In this document: in pieces, positions 52,087 through 53,646 of the stretch
How the letters are laid out: the number at the start of each line of letters is the position of its first letter
Numbering within the stretch: the first letter of the stretch is position 1
From: Paludibacteraceae bacterium
Lineage (GTDB): Bacteria > Bacteroidota > Bacteroidia > Bacteroidales > Paludibacteraceae
Assembly: GCA_024399535.1 (NCBI GenBank)
Contig: JAKSNU010000002.1
Coordinates: 1 to 53,646, forward strand
Length of the DNA: 53,646 bases
Reading direction: 5' to 3'
The notes under the pieces: model-generated
What the model saw: only the letters and a program-made list of their open reading frames with translations
Told to the model about the DNA's origin: nothing
Database searches by the model: none
Position numbers and translations under genes: made by a program

Positions 52087-52510
52087 GCCCAGCACGAACG
52101 TACTATAAACGTGTGCAAGATTGCAAAAACGGCGTAATGGACATATGTGGTGATAAAAATGTTTACACATTTTTTTAGTTTGTTTTTGATATAGATCTTC
52201 GAGTGTCATGACGTTATTATGAAATAACAAAAGGATTTTGAAGAAAATATTTGTATTGATTGTGGCAATTTCTTTCTTATATGTTTTGCAGGTTTGGGAA
52301 ATTGTTGTATCTTTGCAGCAGCAAACTGAGACAATGCCCTGTGCTGGTGATATTTGCAATTGCAGCACACCGTAGTGGTAAGTGGGTAGGTTGCAGACAT
52401 ATTGATTATTTGGTGTTTATTTGCGCTTAAGCATATAATGGTTTCACACCTTTTATATCCAAACTGGAGGATTCAGAAGCCAGGGTTTTCCGCAATAATT
52501 CATTTTTGTT
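52087..52510. other. Intergenic leader region of the leucine-rich-repeat gene
   Basis: No protein gene is supported. It contains an AT-rich segment, a promoter at 52285-52315, and a predicted leader of about 190 bases with a possible hairpin, TGTGCTG (52340-52346) pairing with CAGCACA (52363-52369). The 60-codon frame at 52402 overlaps the true start of the following gene in a different frame and is rejected. Confidence 0.55.
52285..52315 (+). promoter_or_regulatory. Promoter of the leucine-rich-repeat gene
   Basis: TTTG at 52285-52288, a 19-base spacer, then TATCTTTG at 52308-52315 followed by CAGC, matching both Bacteroidota elements closely. Confidence 0.78.
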
Positions 52511-53646
52511 ATGAAGAGATTTTTATCAGTTTTTTTGTGCCTGACAGTGTGCCTGTCGACATTTGGAAGTACGTTTGCAGTTGACGGCATTTGGTACACC
52601 ACTATCTATGGTCTGAATCGGGTGGAAGTGGCAAGAGGCAGTTATTCTGGTTCAGTTGTCATTCCTTCATCTGTAACATATAACAATGTAACATACAACG
52701 TGACATCTATTGGAGTTCGTGCTTTCTATGATTGCGGCGGTCTGACATCAGTGACCATACCCAATAGTGTGACTTCTATTAAAGATTATGCTTTTATGTA
52801 TTGCGGCAGTTTGACATCAGCGACAATACCAAACAGCGTGACTTCTATTGGAAAGGATGCTTTTGCCCATTGCTATAGCTTGACATCTGTAGCAATTCCT
52901 AACAGTGTGACTTCTATTGACACTGCTGCTTTTTATTGGTGCAGCGGTTTGACATCAGTGACAATTGGCAACGGTGTGACTGTTATTGATTTTGAAGTTT
53001 TTGGGAATTGCAGTAGTTTGACATCGGTAATTATCCCAAGCAGTGTGACTTCTATTAATTATTATGCTTTTGATAATTGTAGCAGCTTGTCTTCAGTGAC
53101 AATTCCTCAATGTGCAATGCCTTTATCACGTTGTTTTAGATATTGTCCTATTACAAACGTAACTATTGCAGATGGTGTTAACTCAATACCTTCTTATGCA
53201 TTCTATAGTTGCAGCAGCTTAACTTCAGTGACAATCCCAAACAGTGTGACTTCAATTGGAGAAGCCGCTTTTGATAATTGCGGCAGCCTGACCTCGGTGA
53301 CAATCGGAAACAACGTGACATCTATTGGTAAATTTGCTTTTGCATATTGTAGCAACTTGACTTCAGTGACTATACCCAACAGTGTGACTTCTATTGGTAG
53401 TTCTGCTTTTGCATATTGCAGCAGCTTGACATCAGTGACTATACCCAACAGTGTGACTTCTATTGGTGGATATGCTTTTTGCTATTGCAGCAATTTGACA
53501 TCAGTGACTATACCTAACAGTGTGACCTCTATTGGTGAATATGCTTTTTGGCCGTGTAAAAGTTTGACATCAGTGACGATACCAAATAGCGTGACTTCTA
53601 TTGGTGAATATGCTTTTTTTGGTTGCGACAGTTTGACGTCAGTGAC
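52511..53646 (+). CDS. BspA-like leucine-rich-repeat surface protein, 3' part beyond the window
   Basis: Open from ATG 52511 to the window edge (378 codons) with no stop. The signal peptide MKRFLSVFLCLTVCLSTFGS (continuing TFA) precedes a short lead-in domain, DGIWYTTIYGLNRVEVARGS. About thirteen 23-residue LRR_5/Treponema-BspA repeats with consensus LTSVTIPNSVTSIGEYAFxx then CSS follow. One degenerate repeat (PQCAMPLSRCFRYCP, about 53105-53148) interrupts the series. Repeats after about 53280 are almost identical at the DNA level, with a 69-base period. BspA-like proteins bind host or microbial ligands; many in Bacteroidota end with a T9SS sorting domain, but this end is not visible. Confidence 0.88.
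   Translation, partial: MKRFLSVFLCLTVCLSTFGSTFAVDGIWYTTIYGLNRVEVARGSYSGSVVIPSSVTYNNVTYNVTSIGVRAFYDCGGLTSVTIPNSVTSIKDYAFMYCGSLTSATIPNSVTSIGKDAFAHCYSLTSVAIPNSVTSIDTAAFYWCSGLTSVTIGNGVTVIDFEVFGNCSSLTSVIIPSSVTSINYYAFDNCSSLSSVTIPQCAMPLSRCFRYCPITNVTIADGVNSIPSYAFYSCSSLTSVTIPNSVTSIGEAAFDNCGSLTSVTIGNNVTSIGKFAFAYCSNLTSVTIPNSVTSIGSSAFAYCSSLTSVTIPNSVTSIGGYAFCYCSNLTSVTIPNSVTSIGEYAFWPCKSLTSVTIPNSVTSIGEYAFFGCDSLTSV

Noticed and set aside
53203-53448. 81-codon minus-strand repeat frame
   Set aside because: It is the antisense of the leucine-rich repeats at 52511-53646.

Overview
The window reads as chromosome of a Bacteroidota bacterium, most likely order Bacteroidales. Five things point there: repeated promoters of the Bacteroidota form (TTTG, about 19-20 bases, then TAnnTTTG, often followed by GC); a type IX secretion (T9SS) C-terminal sorting domain; DUF4476 and DUF4835 proteins; a Bacteroidota-type short RNA polymerase omega subunit; and PPi-dependent phosphofructokinase beside pyruvate phosphate dikinase. 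Species cannot be named from the sequence alone. Coding density is high except around 24.8-28.4 kb and 52.0-52.5 kb.

Layout. 1-4.7 kb: the 5' part of tRNA-Gly(GCC) on the minus strand, then a plus-strand operon glnS, acyl-CoA synthetase, PLP aminotransferase, closed by a bidirectional terminator. 4.8-8.5 kb (minus): aminopeptidase P, a secreted aromatic and Ser/Thr/Gly/Arg low-complexity protein, and a stand-alone CoaC. 8.7-23.3 kb (plus): a long, tightly packed series, coaB, DUF4476, DUF4835, recN, murB, ABC-F, murA, an RsmF-like methyltransferase, then a new promoter and SPOR lipoprotein, rnz, a PD40-like protein, nfeD, floA, panC, panD. It joins CoA/pantothenate synthesis, peptidoglycan precursor synthesis and envelope functions. 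The 27-bp perfect hairpin after panD faces the convergent trigger-factor gene.

24.7-28.4 kb is the accessory-looking part. It holds palindromic intergenic repeats, a secreted lipase-like lipoprotein behind a small Fn3-like lipoprotein, a nonsense-broken small gene cut short beside a repeat element, an 11-bp tandem repeat, and about 0.84 kb of AT-rich DNA with a palindrome, a nine-G tract and two promoters. This leads into the most striking locus: a 2843-aa secreted protein (28402-36933) with about 29 YDG-type repeats and a T9SS sorting domain, followed after one base by an OmpA-family outer membrane protein. Within the giant protein, a three-repeat unit of about 795 bp is itself repeated four times.

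38.6-52.0 kb is housekeeping: rluB-type pseudouridine synthase, manA, phosphohexomutase, a short repeat-bounded spacer, PPi-PFK, then bamD, rpoZ, lysS, an LEA-like lipoprotein, dgt and ppdK. The window ends inside a BspA-like leucine-rich-repeat surface protein whose 69-bp repeats are nearly identical at the DNA level.

Main points for follow-up: the giant repeat protein/OmpA pair with a possibly phase-variable poly-G tract upstream; coaBC split into separate genes on opposite strands; MurA with Asp in place of the fosfomycin-target Cys; and the small repeat elements in intergenic DNA.
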